Shown: positions 38,721 through 51,800 of the stretch, in pieces
Position numbering within the stretch: position 1 is the stretch's first letter
How the letters are laid out: the number at the start of each line of letters is the position of its first letter
NCBI GenBank assembly: GCA_022496185.1
Contig: WTXG01000005.1
Location: 186,001-250,000, forward strand
Direction: 5' to 3'
Source of the DNA: Multifurca ochricompacta
Lineage: Eukaryota > Basidiomycota > Agaricomycetes > Russulales > Russulaceae
DNA length: 64,000 nt
Program-made: the position numbers and the translations under genes
The notes under the pieces: generated by a model
The model's database searches: none
What the model saw: the letters and a program-made list of their open reading frames with translations, nothing else
What the model was told of the DNA's origin: nothing

Positions 38721-41700
38721 ATGGCACGCACCGCGACCTGGCACCCACTCCCATCCGATTCCAGATCTGACTTTACCATGAACACTGCCGATCATGCTCA
38801 GTCTTCCCGGCCTGACATCTCTCGTTGGGAACTCAGCGAGATCCTCAAATCTAGTGCTGTATCCAGGGACCGTCTCATGTCTGTAGATGCTACCTCTTCA
38901 TCCTTGCCTCACCCAAACCATGGCACCTTCCTACCCTCCCATTTCGATCACCCCATCGACTCTCACCCACCTCTCTCTGCTAGTCACCTCCCTATGCACC
39001 CTTTTGACAATGATAAAATGGACGTCACAGAGCATTCTCCATACGACATCTTCGCCCATCCCCCGCAACCTACCTTCCCCCACCAACGCATCCGCTCGAA
39101 TACCTCTCCTCCAGCACCTTCATATGGCCCCAGCTCTGAGCCAATTTACTCTGGAATGTTCTCGCATGATTCCGTTCCCTCCTTCCATTCCCCAAGTGCT
39201 GGTCATTATGACATGATGGGGAGTATTTCCTCGTCACTAAGTAGCGGCAAAGCTACGCCGCTCACTCCTAATGATCCCATTGGCGCCCTCCCGTTCTCAG
39301 CGGGACCTCCGAATGGCATAAAGCAGGACTATGGGGACTTGATGTCGGATCGACGTCTCTCGGCCGTTAGCTCGAATGGCTTCCAGTCTGACATACATGA
39401 TGAGTTCCCCCTTGGGGTCAACCCACATTCCAATTTCGGCTCTACAACGCTCCCCCCCTTCTCGGATCGCTTCTTAGTCCAGTCTCAGCTGCAGGGCCAT
39501 CCTCCAGACCAACTTCGTAGCGTCCCCCCTCAGGCTACTCATACCCGTTTCGACGGTAACACCCCTTATGACGAAATCTCTAGCTACCTCATCCCAAGTC
39601 CTCAAAACGACTTGAGTTTGCGTATTCCCAGCGTGGAGGATACCGTGATGAGGATTCGTATGGGCCAAATGGGTGCTGCCACCGATCTTCACACATTCAT
39701 CAAGTAAGGGCATGGCGGTTTATTTTATTTTTTTGACAATTTGATGACGCCATACCATCGAACAGACCGTACATCGATCAGTATGTCCGGACCCCGAATC
39801 GTCTAGCCTTTGGTGAACGTACCATCATTGTCATGTCAAGCAAGGTGGCGCAGAAGTCTTACGGCACAGAGAAGCGGTAACTCTTCACATCGCGTGTAGA
39901 CTTTTCATAGGCTCATAGTTCCCCATTCATTACATACCAGATTCTTATGCCCTCCTCCGACCGCAATTATGATTGGCAATTCATGGTGGTCGGACGTCAT
40001 GCGTCGCGGCGAAGAACCCAAACTTTCACCTCCACGCGTCATTGTATCCATCTCTGGCGAGGCCGCTGGCCAGGAGGGCAACATGGAGTGGTCTGCAGCT
40101 ATGGGCAAACCTTTTGACGTTTCCGACCCGCCTACTGGTACCACATACATAGGTCGTTGCGTTGGGAAGCAGTTGTTCATCTCCGATGTGGACGAGAAGA
40201 AGAAAAAGGTGGAAGCTCTTGTCAAGGTAATCGCCCCAACTGGGGATGATGAACCTGAGCGAGTTATCGGAACCTTCCCCAGTAGGCCGATCAAAGTCAT
40301 TAGCAAGCCTAGCAAGAAGCGGCAGAGTGCGAAGAACCTAGAGCGTTCGTGTTCCGCCTGCCCTCGTGACTGAGTTTCTAACGGCATTGTCATCACAGTG
40401 TGCATAAATCATGGGTCCACAATTTCCCTCTTTCATCGACTGCGATCCCAAACGGTATCAACCAAATACCTTTGTGTCTCCGGCTCTGGCTCTTCCTTTA
40501 AGGGATCAGATGGCGCCCCCTTGATGGGTATTGATCAACGTAGTCGTGCGACGACTCCATCGTTCATTGCAAAGACGTCAAGCTGGGGTAAGTTCTTCCC
40601 TCCAGCTTATTAGCGCCGTTCTGATCCGTGATCTACCTTCTTGTCAGACCCGTTCGTCATGTACATTGTGGACGCCGAGAAGCCAGCTGGAGGCATGGAC
40701 GTACCACCACCACCACCCCCGCACCCAGACTATCCCTCGCCACCGCCAAACGCAATACCGTTCATGAATAACGGCACCCCGATTCCGATCTATTACAATC
40801 AGACGGTCGTCTTGCAATGCCTGACCTCAGGCGTCGTGTCCCCAGTGTTGATAATTCGAAAAGTTGATCATCAGACCACTGTTGTAGGGGGTGGCGCCCA
40901 AGAAGGTTCTAAGGGTGTTGGCGAACAGTATTGTGCCCCTGGAGAGGTGTGCGGCGATCCCGTCAGTCAATTGCATAAAGTTGCATTTGAGGTGTTCGAG
41001 CCCGGCAAGGGCGCTCCCGATCCGGGCTCGCCAGGCTCAACTGGGGCATTCCTCTCCTGTATGGGCGAAAAGGTCAATACTTATCGGCCAGCGGAGGGCC
41101 GCCAGTGGCAAAACGGAGTTGATGGCTCACGCAGTCCCGACTCGCCAATTGTCCCCGGCTCTCCCATCATTTCCACCCCGGCGTCGAGCGGCTCAGGCAA
41201 CGATTATTTTGGATCGGGGCCATCGTCAGCAATCCGGAGCGAACCCACATCACCAGTTCCGAATCCCATGGAGTTCCCGTCAAATGACGGGGGACGGGTC
41301 AAGAAAGGGAAACGTGGCTCGTCGAGTGCAGGCGGTTTGTCGAAGAGCGGTGCTTCATCCAAGACACGGCGACGCCCGACTTCTGCAGGCTCATCTGGCA
41401 GTCGACAAACTGGTAGTGACTCGGGCGCCTCCTCGGGTGCTCTCTGGCAAGTAGACATTGGGGAAACGAGTGTGTGGACCATCGTCGGCACAGGTTGGTC
41501 TATCATCATCACACCAGTTCTTGGATCCCTACTGACAACATCGCACCTGACCGTAGATCAGGTCCGGTATAACTTTTATGTACCACCCGTTCTCTTCGAC
41601 AACCAGAACGCTCCACAAACGGGCTCATTCCCCACACCTTCAAAGCCTGTCACACCTTTTCCTGGCGTGGTGAAATACTTACCCCCTGACCGCGCATCCG

Positions 41701-41966
41701 AAGCGCCTAAGGGCCACGGGACGCGCCACATGCTCGCGAAACCCAGTCCGCAGACTTCCAAGATGCTGACGCTTTACGGTGAGAACTTCTCCAAGACTGA
41801 CCCGGTGTCAGCGTTCTTTGGATCAGAACCATCGCCTTTCGTCGAAGTGCGATGTTCGGAAGTCCTTGGATGTCTTCCTCCAGAGAACCAACCCACAAAA
41901 CGGCGACCTATTATCCTCGTACGAGGAGACGGCGTCGTCTTCCCGTCACCCGTCATGTACCCTTAG
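38721..41966 (+). CDS. CSL (CBF/Su(H)/LAG-1) family transcription factor
   Basis: Sequence-specific DNA-binding protein; fungal CSL proteins (S. pombe Cbf11/Cbf12) act in cell adhesion and cell-cycle genes. Six exons: 38721(or 38778)..39703, 39766..39876, 39941..40344, 40399..40587, 40648..41493 and 41557..41966. They are in frame and give 980 aa, or 961 aa from Met 38778, which also lies in good context. The N-terminal ~310 residues are Ser/Pro/His-rich. The LAG1-type DNA-binding domain begins YIDQYVRTPNRLAFGERTII and includes VAQKSYGTEKRFLCPPP. The beta-trefoil region contains INHGSTISLFHRLRSQTVST, KYLCVS and DPFVMYIVD, then LQCLTSGVVSPVLIIRKVD. The C-terminal Ig/RHR-like part has WTIVGTDQVRYNFYVPP. 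Long N-terminus and insertions resemble the Cbf12-like fungal class. The last intron (63 nt) has no stop and keeps frame. Confidence 0.93.
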
Positions 41967-42315
41967 TCTCTCATGTGTCCCAGTGTTTCCGCTTGTTTCC
42001 CTATTTGCTGTCTTGCTTATGCTTTCAATCTGGGCTTGCTTTGCATATCATTGCGTCGGGGGAACGACTGGTGCTCAAGTAAATTGATTTTACCGCACAA
42101 TTATTGTCTGCTATTCTCACCACGTCTTACCCTTCGTTTAACCCTTGTAAATCCTGCTGCATGCCTTATAGTTGCGTGGGAGGTTGTCTTGTCTTGTTTT
42201 TTTTTGTTTTGTTTTCTAAGTTGTTCTGGCTTTGCATGTATTTGTATTATTACTACGCGTGCGCGTTGCTCGCGTCGTGCTCAATTCCATTAGATGACTC
42301 GATTCTTCTTAAATC
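41967..42315. other. spacer CSL - small membrane protein gene
   Basis: A 349-bp gap between same-strand genes. It is T-rich (TTTTTTTTGTTTTG near 42198-42215), which fits a 3' UTR followed by a promoter. No gene is seen. Confidence 0.45.
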
Positions 42316-42574
42316 ATGTCGTCCATCCTCGCTGTACCTTCGTCTATATGGAATTGGTATATTCATTATCTCTGGAACTATGATAACAACTCTTGGGTCG
42401 CCACTATCGCATATGGCTTCCGCATATGGGCCATCCTCGCCATCTTGCCTACACTTATCCTTGGTCTTCTTGTGAGCATTCTATCCTAGCGTAGATCGGC
42501 AACGCATGGCTGGGCTCTCTGGACGGTGGTCAATAATACTGATACTCTATTTTTTTCTCTTTTTTTTATTTATA

Positions 42575-42606
<32 letters not shown>

Positions 42607-43183
42607 GGATGTAACGTCCTACGTCATTGCACGCACGCTCGGCGACCCCACCGCGTCGACTTCGCACAAATCCTCGTTTGCAACGGTCCTGTCCAAGTCT
42701 GAATCCGAAAGTAACGATGCTACCCTGGCGGCGTCGCCAACTGAGGAAAAGCTCATTTTGGCCGCCTCCCCCGTCGCTGTTGACCCCAAGATTCAGATCC
42801 CCGCAACCCCCACGCGTTCACCTACGTTCTTCGTCGATGGAGATTGTGACGACGACGGTGCGGCGCGCCTTTCCGGTGTTGGCGTCTTCTCTCCCATCGC
42901 GAGTGCACCTGGGTCTCCTACTGCTAGTAGGAGGAATTTCCTGGAAGACAGTGAGAAGGAAGAGAGGCAAGGTTCGACGAGCGATAGTGAGACTGGCTCT
43001 GCCCGAGATGTGCCGTGCGAGGATGGGCACTCAAACGAGCACTCTCTGTCAGGCAGCCTCGTGACCGGTGGGAGCACAAGCGGAGAGTCGTCCTTTGCGT
43101 TGCTGGATCGTGAGGAGAGCTTTGAAGATGCCGGCGCTCACATTCGCAGACGCGTACTAGGAACGACAGGCGCTGATGACTGA
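42316..43183 (+). CDS. unrecognised small membrane protein with long Ser/acidic tail
   Basis: Function unknown. Exons 42316..42471 and 42608..43183 give 243 aa. The N-terminus reads SSIWNWYIHYLWNYDNNSW and then one or two hydrophobic segments (IAYGFRIWAILAILPTLILG, continuing across the intron into DVTSYVIARTLG). From about residue 65 the protein is Ser/Thr/Glu/Asp-rich and probably disordered, with SP sites (PTRSPTF, GVFSPIAS, APGSPTAS), ending HIRRRVLGTTGADD. This suggests an N-terminal membrane anchor with a phosphorylated cytosolic tail. The 136-nt intron has a CAA repeat directly before its 3' splice site. A start inside the intron would give a poly-Gln N-terminus without the membrane part, which I consider less likely. 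Confidence 0.65.
42579..42607. repeat. (CAA)n microsatellite abutting a 3' splice site
   Basis: Ten CAA/ACA units end in the CAG acceptor of the intron 42472-42607. A T-rich tract (TTTTTTTCTCTTTTTTTTAT) lies just upstream at about 42549-42570 and probably acts as the polypyrimidine tract. Confidence 0.85.
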
Positions 43184-43578
43184 CCAAAACCGAAAATATA
43201 TGGGTAGAGAGATAGAGAGATCATGATATGATGTAACAACTGTATAGTGTTGTATGCAAAGATGTTTGCTTCTCTTCTCCCTCCCTCTCCCTCTTCCTCT
43301 CCCTTCTCCCATTTCTCCACCTTTTCTCCCGGCGGCCCATATATTGACGTCGTTGATGTTCTGGCTGGGCTGGCACGTTTACGAGAGACTGTGGTCTTTG
43401 ACGGTCTTAGTCCTGCTTCACTTGGAGGCCCGCGACTTCTTTTTCATTAGTCGTCTTTATGGCATAAACACAACCTGATAATGACCACGGATAAACCGCC
43501 ATGCTGTACAACACCCCAAATCCTCCGACCACGCTGCTTCCCTGACCATCAGCGCCACGAACAGCCATGCCCAGGGTC
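43184..43578. other. convergent spacer, membrane protein / Esa1
   Basis: A 395-bp region between facing stop codons, with a CTCCCTCTCCCTCTTCCTCTC-type pyrimidine run near 43277-43310. No supported gene; shared 3' UTR sequence is likely. Confidence 0.4.
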
Positions 43579-45811
<2,233 letters not shown>

Positions 45812-46494
45812 GAAATGGTAGTTTCGTTCACTACAGGATGTCGCTTGTGTAGATGGAAAATAAAAGAGCAATGGGAAAGTCGTTTGTCGTGTGACGGGAG
45901 TAAACCCGGCGTGACACTAAACCAAACCAAAACCAAACTCTTCTCGTCACGCGTTATGTCACATCACATCATCAAATTAGGACTAGGGACTAGGGTTAGG
46001 GTTAGTGGGTTCAGATTTGTTGTTAACGCGTTAGAGAGGAAGAGGTCGGAGGTTGGAGGTATAAGGCTGTCAGAGGAAGAGGTTATAGTGAGGGGGGGGA
46101 GTTGCTGCTCGTCCGTTATTCCACACACGCAGACCTACGAGGATATGAGGAGATAGATGTTCATGTAAATGTTAATCTGATCGGATAACGCTTCGTGCCA
46201 ACGCCATGTGCGTAGAGTATACACACACCCCCGCCCCCAACAGCACAGGCCCAATTACCGCAGCTCGCAGTGATTGGCACTTGTAACGAGCCACCACTAC
46301 GAAAACGTCCAGACCAGAGTCCAGGGTGCAGTAAGGCTTCCTTTATTGTCCTATTTAGAGCAAGCATCCGGTACTCATAATGATGAGCTCCCCCAGAGTG
46401 CATTATCAGTCACGTCTAGAGTATTGTAACATTTGGTCCACTCAGACCAATCTAACCGAAATACTCGCGCCTCGTCATTCAATTGCCTTCCAGC
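45812..46494. promoter_or_regulatory. divergent promoter region, Esa1 / RBR ligase
   Basis: A 683-bp gap between divergent starts. It contains GGACTAGGGACTAGGGTTAG at about 45980-46000 followed by a second GGTTAG (two TTAGGG telomere-type units), G-rich patches near 46090, and no supported gene. Promoters of both neighbours must be here; no specific sites can be defended. Confidence 0.4.
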
Positions 46495-49378
46495 ATGCTG
46501 GAAGACGTGCTTAAGATTTTAACTTCCCCAGAACTAGAGTCTCAAACTGTCTATCGTCCCCTACGCCGCAAACGCGATCCCCTCTTCCTACCCGATGGAG
46601 ATGACAATACGATTCAACTCACCGATTCCACTGACAGCCAGAGCGGTGCATCATCCAAGAGGATAAAGAGACGTGCTTATTCGCGATCAGAACCAGGTGC
46701 CGGCCCCAGTGCTTCTTCAAGTGTTCCAGCAGCCCAGACGCCAGTATTAAGGTTGGGACAGCTGGGGCTCACTCACTTTTATTGTGTTGACACTATAGAA
46801 TTTCAGCTCCCGAGTAACGGACGACTATCCTCCCAAGTCAAGAGGTGTCACTCCTATAACATGGCAAGCGGCCGTGCCCCCAAACACTGCTCCTCCTTTC
46901 CAGAAGAAGCTACCTGCCTGTCCTACACCTGGTTTTGGGCAGGGTTACCAACAGATCAGATTCCTAGCAGCTCCTGCTGGTTATCAATTACAGCCACCGT
47001 ACCATGAGGCGGCTCCTCCAGCCCAACATGTGCCACTGATCCATGAATCATTACCCCCAGTCGTCTCCTCTATTTCGGAACTCCCGCAACAATTCCGCGA
47101 TGTATTCCTAGAACGGGTGCGCGAGGTAGTCCCTGACGTCCTGCCCGCACATGTCTTCAAATTGTTCTATCAATACAAGACGGCCTTTTCCAGCAATCTC
47201 CTCGATGTGGTCATTCATATTTTACTGGAGAACCCATCGTATCCAAAGGATGTTAAAGGAAAGGGGAAGGCAAGGGCAGCCGTGGAGAACTCCGCGGGAA
47301 ATCCTGGGGATTTCAATACGAACATGGATTACACACACTCAGGTGATGATAAGCGTTCGGGCCCAGCGTACGGGGCGCTCTGTCTGGTGTGTAACGACTT
47401 GATGTTACTCTACGGACTACTGACTTTCATGGAGCAGGACTACCTCCATAGTAATTTTCCTGACGTTGATCATTCATCCATTCTTAAAGCCCTGACCTTG
47501 CACGGTGGTCGTTATACTCCCACCTATCTCCATCTCTTGCAGCAGGGTGCAACTGCGGTTTCGGTCGTACCAATCTCACCCAACCCGTGCAAGCGAGGAA
47601 ACAGGACCTGTAGCAAGTTGGTTCTAGGGGAGGATGAGTTCCTGAAGGAGCATACTTTGCTTGTTAACAAGTTGGAAAATCATCATGACGCACCAGCCCC
47701 GGACCTTATACCCCAAGTGAAGGAAGAGGACGTGGGAGATATCGAGTGCGGCTGTTGCTTCTCCGAATATTCTTTCGTAAGTCTTGTTCGGGAGTCCTCA
47801 AATCACTTTGTTGATTTCCTCCTAGAGCAAGATGGCCCAGTGCACGGATACCCATCTCTTCTGTACGAGTTGCGTGACATCTTATGCGTCCGCAAAACTG
47901 GGGGAACAGAATTCGGATCTACGTTGCATGGACATATCCGGTTGCAGGATGCGCTTTCCAGATTCCGAGCTTCGTCGCGTTCTTCCTGAAAAGTTATTCG
48001 AGTTGTATGAGTGCATTCGCCAACGACGCGACATAGAACTAGCTGGCCTCGAGGGTCTTGAAGAGTGCCCATTTTGCGACTTTAGGGTCGTCATGGACGC
48101 CGATTTTCATACAGATAAGGTGCTGAAGTGTCAGAAGGAAGATTGCGGAAAAGTCAGCTGTCGGAAGTGCAAGAAGGAGTGAGTGTCCGCGTAGATGTAC
48201 CATCACCCATCTGACACTACTTGCCTTTGATGCTCAGGACCACCTCCCAAAGTCTTGTGAAGGTATGTGAGAGGCTGCACATGTCCTCTTGCAATTCTGA
48301 TGCTCGCAACGTACTCAGAAGTAGAGGAAGATAAGAAGGTGGATGGGAAGCATGCCATCGAAGAAGCGATGAGTAGGTTTTCTTTTGGTTTGTTTTATGA
48401 TTCCGGCTCGTTGAAATGCACCAGCTCGGGCTCTGATGCGCAACTGTCCCAAGTGCCAGAAGGGTACGCAAAATTTTGAGTTCCCAGCTATACTAGTGCT
48501 CACGAACTCTTTCAAGCATTTATCAAAGATTATGGGGTAAATATTCAGAGCCAACGGTGAAATGTTTGCTGCTGATTCTGAAAACTCTCCAGTGTAACAA
48601 GATGACTTGTTCCTACTGCCAGACAGTGTCGTGCTACGTTTGCCGTTCGATTATCAGAGGCTACGAGCACTTTGACCACTCTGTGAGGCTGTCCTGCCCT
48701 TCCTCTGAAGGACATGCTGACGTGAGACAACTACAGCGACGGGGCGATGCTCGCTACCCCAGCAGCAGCTCAAAAAAGAAATGTCCTTTATGGGATGCTG
48801 AAGGAGACAGACACGCCAGCGAGGTACGTACGATTAAAACTCTAATAGCCCGAGCACCCACCCGATTATTTCGAATCACTTAGGTCGCTGCTGCAGCCAG
48901 CAAGGCTCTGAAAGAGTACAAAGCACTGCACCCAGACGTCCGGGACGAGGATATTCGAGTGGAACTGCCGCCTCCGCCCCCACCCGACATGCGTATGCAA
49001 TTTCCCCTTTGGAGAGCCCCTCGGTTTCCTATGCCACCTCCCTACGTTCAGGTCCATCACGCACACAATGTCCACGTCCCAATCGCCCACCCTGTCGAAG
49101 CTCTCCCCTTTCCGCCAGCTGCACCACCATTCAACTTGGAGCACATCCTTGCGCATGGTCCGCCACATTTGGGAGATTTAGACCGACGTCCACCTCCGAG
49201 GCCGGACGCCCAGATAATGTATCCAATGCCACCGGCATACAACCCTCTTTTAGGCCCCCCTTTCCCCATGCCCCCGCTCCCACCACCGCAGCTTCATAGA
49301 GTATTACCTCCGTTTCAGGTGGCTGCAGTTCACGCTCCAAGGAGGGTGGCAGGTCGTGGGGGGAAACGCAGAGGTTGA
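46495..49378 (+). CDS. RBR (RING-in-between-RING) E3 ubiquitin ligase, RNF216/TRIAD3-like
   Basis: Predicted RING/HECT-hybrid ligase. First exons: 46495..46751, 46807..47386, 47438..47776, 47826..48178, then several more to 49378. The ~400-residue N-terminal part contains the block VFKLFYQYKTAFSSNLLDVV and YTPTYLHLLQQ, like RNF216. RING1 starts ECGCCFSEY and runs through CTDTHLFCTSC. The IBR has CPFCDFRVVMDAD and CGKVSCRKCKKEDHLPKSC. RING2 is NCPKCQKAFIKDYGCNKMTC, followed by CQTVSCYVC; the catalytic Cys is expected in the NKMTCSYC segment. The C-terminus is Pro-rich. The exon ending 48178 joins the next (48238 on) only if one base is missing at the donor (AAGGAG followed by GTGAG). Met at 46495 is the first ATG in frame. 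Confidence 0.85.
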
Positions 49379-50071
49379 ATCCAGGTTAATCAGTATGGAA
49401 CACCTCTTCACCGGTTCTCCCCCCCCCCTCGGGGTAATATATTATGAGTGTAGGCCTATACTGTTCAATATACCTCTCATTTTGGATGATGGATAGCCAG
49501 GTGGATATTGGGTCACTCAACCCGCCGACGGCATCATGAATGGTAACGGCTACGTGTGCTGTCCAGCTTCCCTGATCAAGCTCGAGGCATTAGCATGCAT
49601 CTCGTGACCAACGACCATGCATCAATGTGAGAACGCCACTGTTCGGTTCCAGTTTAGCAAGACATCAACGCGAGCCCGCTTTCAAAGAAAGCTCTGGTCC
49701 GACGGGGTGATATAAACCCCATGTTCTCGACCTTGGTTCCCTTTAACACTTAAAAATCTCAGCACGACATACGATAATACTGTACCTGGAGGTCTTCACT
49801 TGGCATCTCGGGTATGGAAAATCCCTTTACGCCTGAGATCTACATGAACATGAAAGAGTATATTTCCTCCACGATCTCGCGTGCTGGGGATCATGTATCG
49901 CGTAGACTTGCTCGCGTAGACTTGCTCAGACGGGCACGTGTACAGGCCGTTGGGAGTCACATGATTATGATTACGTGGGCTAATTTCGGCATTAGCCGCG
50001 CCACGTATACAATGCGAACGAATATTTCGCCCGCGCCTGCCATTTTACACAGTTTCAGGCTTTCTACCAAC
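49379..50071. other. spacer RBR ligase - cyclophilin
   Basis: A 693-bp gap between same-strand genes. It has a C run near 49422, a short direct repeat CGTAGACTTGCTC at about 49909 and 49924, and an ACGTGGG/CACGTAT-containing proximal promoter. An open frame from 49814 runs into the cyclophilin start in phase, but its N-terminal part lacks a signal peptide, so I keep the ATG at 50072. No other gene is seen. Confidence 0.4.
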
Positions 50072-51676
50072 ATGTTTTTCGCCAGGGCGTCCCTCGTTTT
50101 TGTCGTTGTATCACTTGCAGCTATTTTCTGCGCTCATTCCGTAGAGGCCGCCCGTGGCCCGAAGATTACGAGTAAGGTTTACTTTGACATCAAACACGGC
50201 GATCAGGATTTGGGTCGAAGTATGTTTTTTTTCCTGTGACCTTTCAATTTCAACCCTCGCTAATGGTCTTCTAATATTTCCATAGTTGTATTGGGTCTTT
50301 TCGGTGGTGTACGCCGTTGCACGTCATTTCTTGTCGCTTAAAGTCTGACCGAATACTACACCTTAGACCGTTCCCAAAACTGCGGAGAACTTCCGTGCTT
50401 TGGCAACCGGCGTCAAGAAGGATGGCACTGAGCTTGGTTACGGTTACAAAGGCTCGAAATTCCACCGTGTTATCTCGAATTTCATGTAAGTGTATCTCCC
50501 AAGGCCTTTGCAGGTTTCTCATACCTGGCATTTGATAGGATACAGGGTGGTGATTTTAGTATGTCCTTGGTTTGCCGTGCTGTGCGAACAATCCTAGTTA
50601 ACCTCGATTCTCCAGCTCGCGGCGATGGCACGGGGGGAAAGGTGAACTTCTTCCTCACACTCATGTCGGTCATCTACATATCTATCCCAGTCCATTTATG
50701 GCGACCGCTTTGCCGATGAGAACTTGTGTGTGCTGCTCCAACCCGTGCCTCGATGAACTTTTGACGTCTTTGCTTTCACACAGCAAGCTCAAGCATTCCA
50801 CCCCTGGTCTTCTCTCTATGGCAAACGCCGGCAAAGATACCAATGGTAGGAATCTCACCTTTTCATCTATTATAGCTGCTTAATATGTTCATCCTAAGGT
50901 TCTCAGTTTGTAAGTTATTTATCCGCACAGGCCACCCACAAGAAGTAATTCTTCATCTAGTTCATTACTACCGTTGTGACTAGTTGGCTCGATGGAAAAC
51001 ATGTTCGTTATACGTTCATACTTCAATATTCACGCTCACTCTCTTTTAGGTTGTGTTTGGAAAAGTCCTTGAGGGAATGGATATCGTCCGCAAGATCGGT
51101 TAGTATTTGATTGCTTGTGTTCTATGAGGTTTCTTGAATGGGCTTCAGAGAGCATTCCCAAAGGCGGGAACGACCGACCCGTTGAGGATGTCGTCATTGC
51201 TGATAGTGGCGAAGTACGTGCACTGTTCCATCGGACTGTCTTGTCACTCATTCCTCGATTCTCAGCTCCCCTTGACGTAGACACAGAAGGCAAAGAGGTA
51301 CCACTCCATGCTGAGCTCTAGCCAGCCGCTTACCTGTGTAAAATTCCATCATTCGAATAAAATATCTATCATTCAGGACTTCAACAACGACGACGATATT
51401 ACTCACACACCATCCCTTCCCCATGCGGATACCGCGGAGAAAGTCACCCCAGTCTCAAAGGCTGGTATCATATCTGTTGCCTCCTCCACAGCGGAGTCGA
51501 CACCCAATGAGTCTCAACTCCATGCTGGGCGTTACATTGTCGTCGGTCTGATCTTGTCCACCCTCGCCACGATTATGTTTGCCCTACTGGGCGGACTGCG
51601 CTGGCTGCGTCGCCTGGTTGTGACGCGGCTTCGTAGCCAATACCGCAAACTTAACGATGAGGATCCAGAGAAGTAA
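50072..51676 (+). CDS. secretory-pathway cyclophilin (peptidyl-prolyl isomerase) with C-terminal membrane anchor
   Basis: ER/secretory prolyl isomerase of the cyclophilin B type. Thirteen exons: 50072..50219, 50286..50308, 50367..50485, 50539..50558, 50616..50641, 50691..50725, 50784..50845, 50900..50910, 50961..51002, 51050..51098, 51150..51213, 51266..51297 and 51377..51676. Signal peptide [20 protein letters not shown]. The core shows [32 protein letters not shown] and [12 protein letters not shown]; catalytic Arg and the cyclosporin-contact Trp are present. After the isomerase fold come an acidic linker and one TM helix ([20 protein letters not shown]) with a basic tail [14 protein letters not shown], unlike soluble cyclophilin B. 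Two single-base deficits interrupt the frame: CGACCG at 51179-51181 and the CCCC at 51268-51271. An 11-nt exon encodes GSQF. Confidence 0.9.
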
Positions 51677-51800
51677 ACACCTGCTGACGTAATGCATGCT
51701 ACCTGGCTGGCCTCAGCATTCGTTGCTCAGGCATTGGATAGCATAGATAACAATAAATTTAGCGTGAAGGGTGACACAGCGCCAACAAGTCAGCTCTGGG
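51677..51800. terminator. convergent 3' region, cyclophilin / expansin-like gene
   Basis: A 124-bp spacer between facing stop codons, containing AACAATAAATTTA near 51750, a plausible polyadenylation signal for the + strand gene. Confidence 0.35.

Noticed and set aside
42506..42607. Poly-Gln N-terminus preceding DVTSYVIARTLG
   Set aside because: The CAA repeat lies in an intron with good splice sites; splicing joins a coherent hydrophobic N-terminus instead.
49814..50071. Extended N-terminus for the cyclophilin from an upstream in-frame ATG
   Set aside because: It would bury the clear signal peptide that starts at Met 50072.
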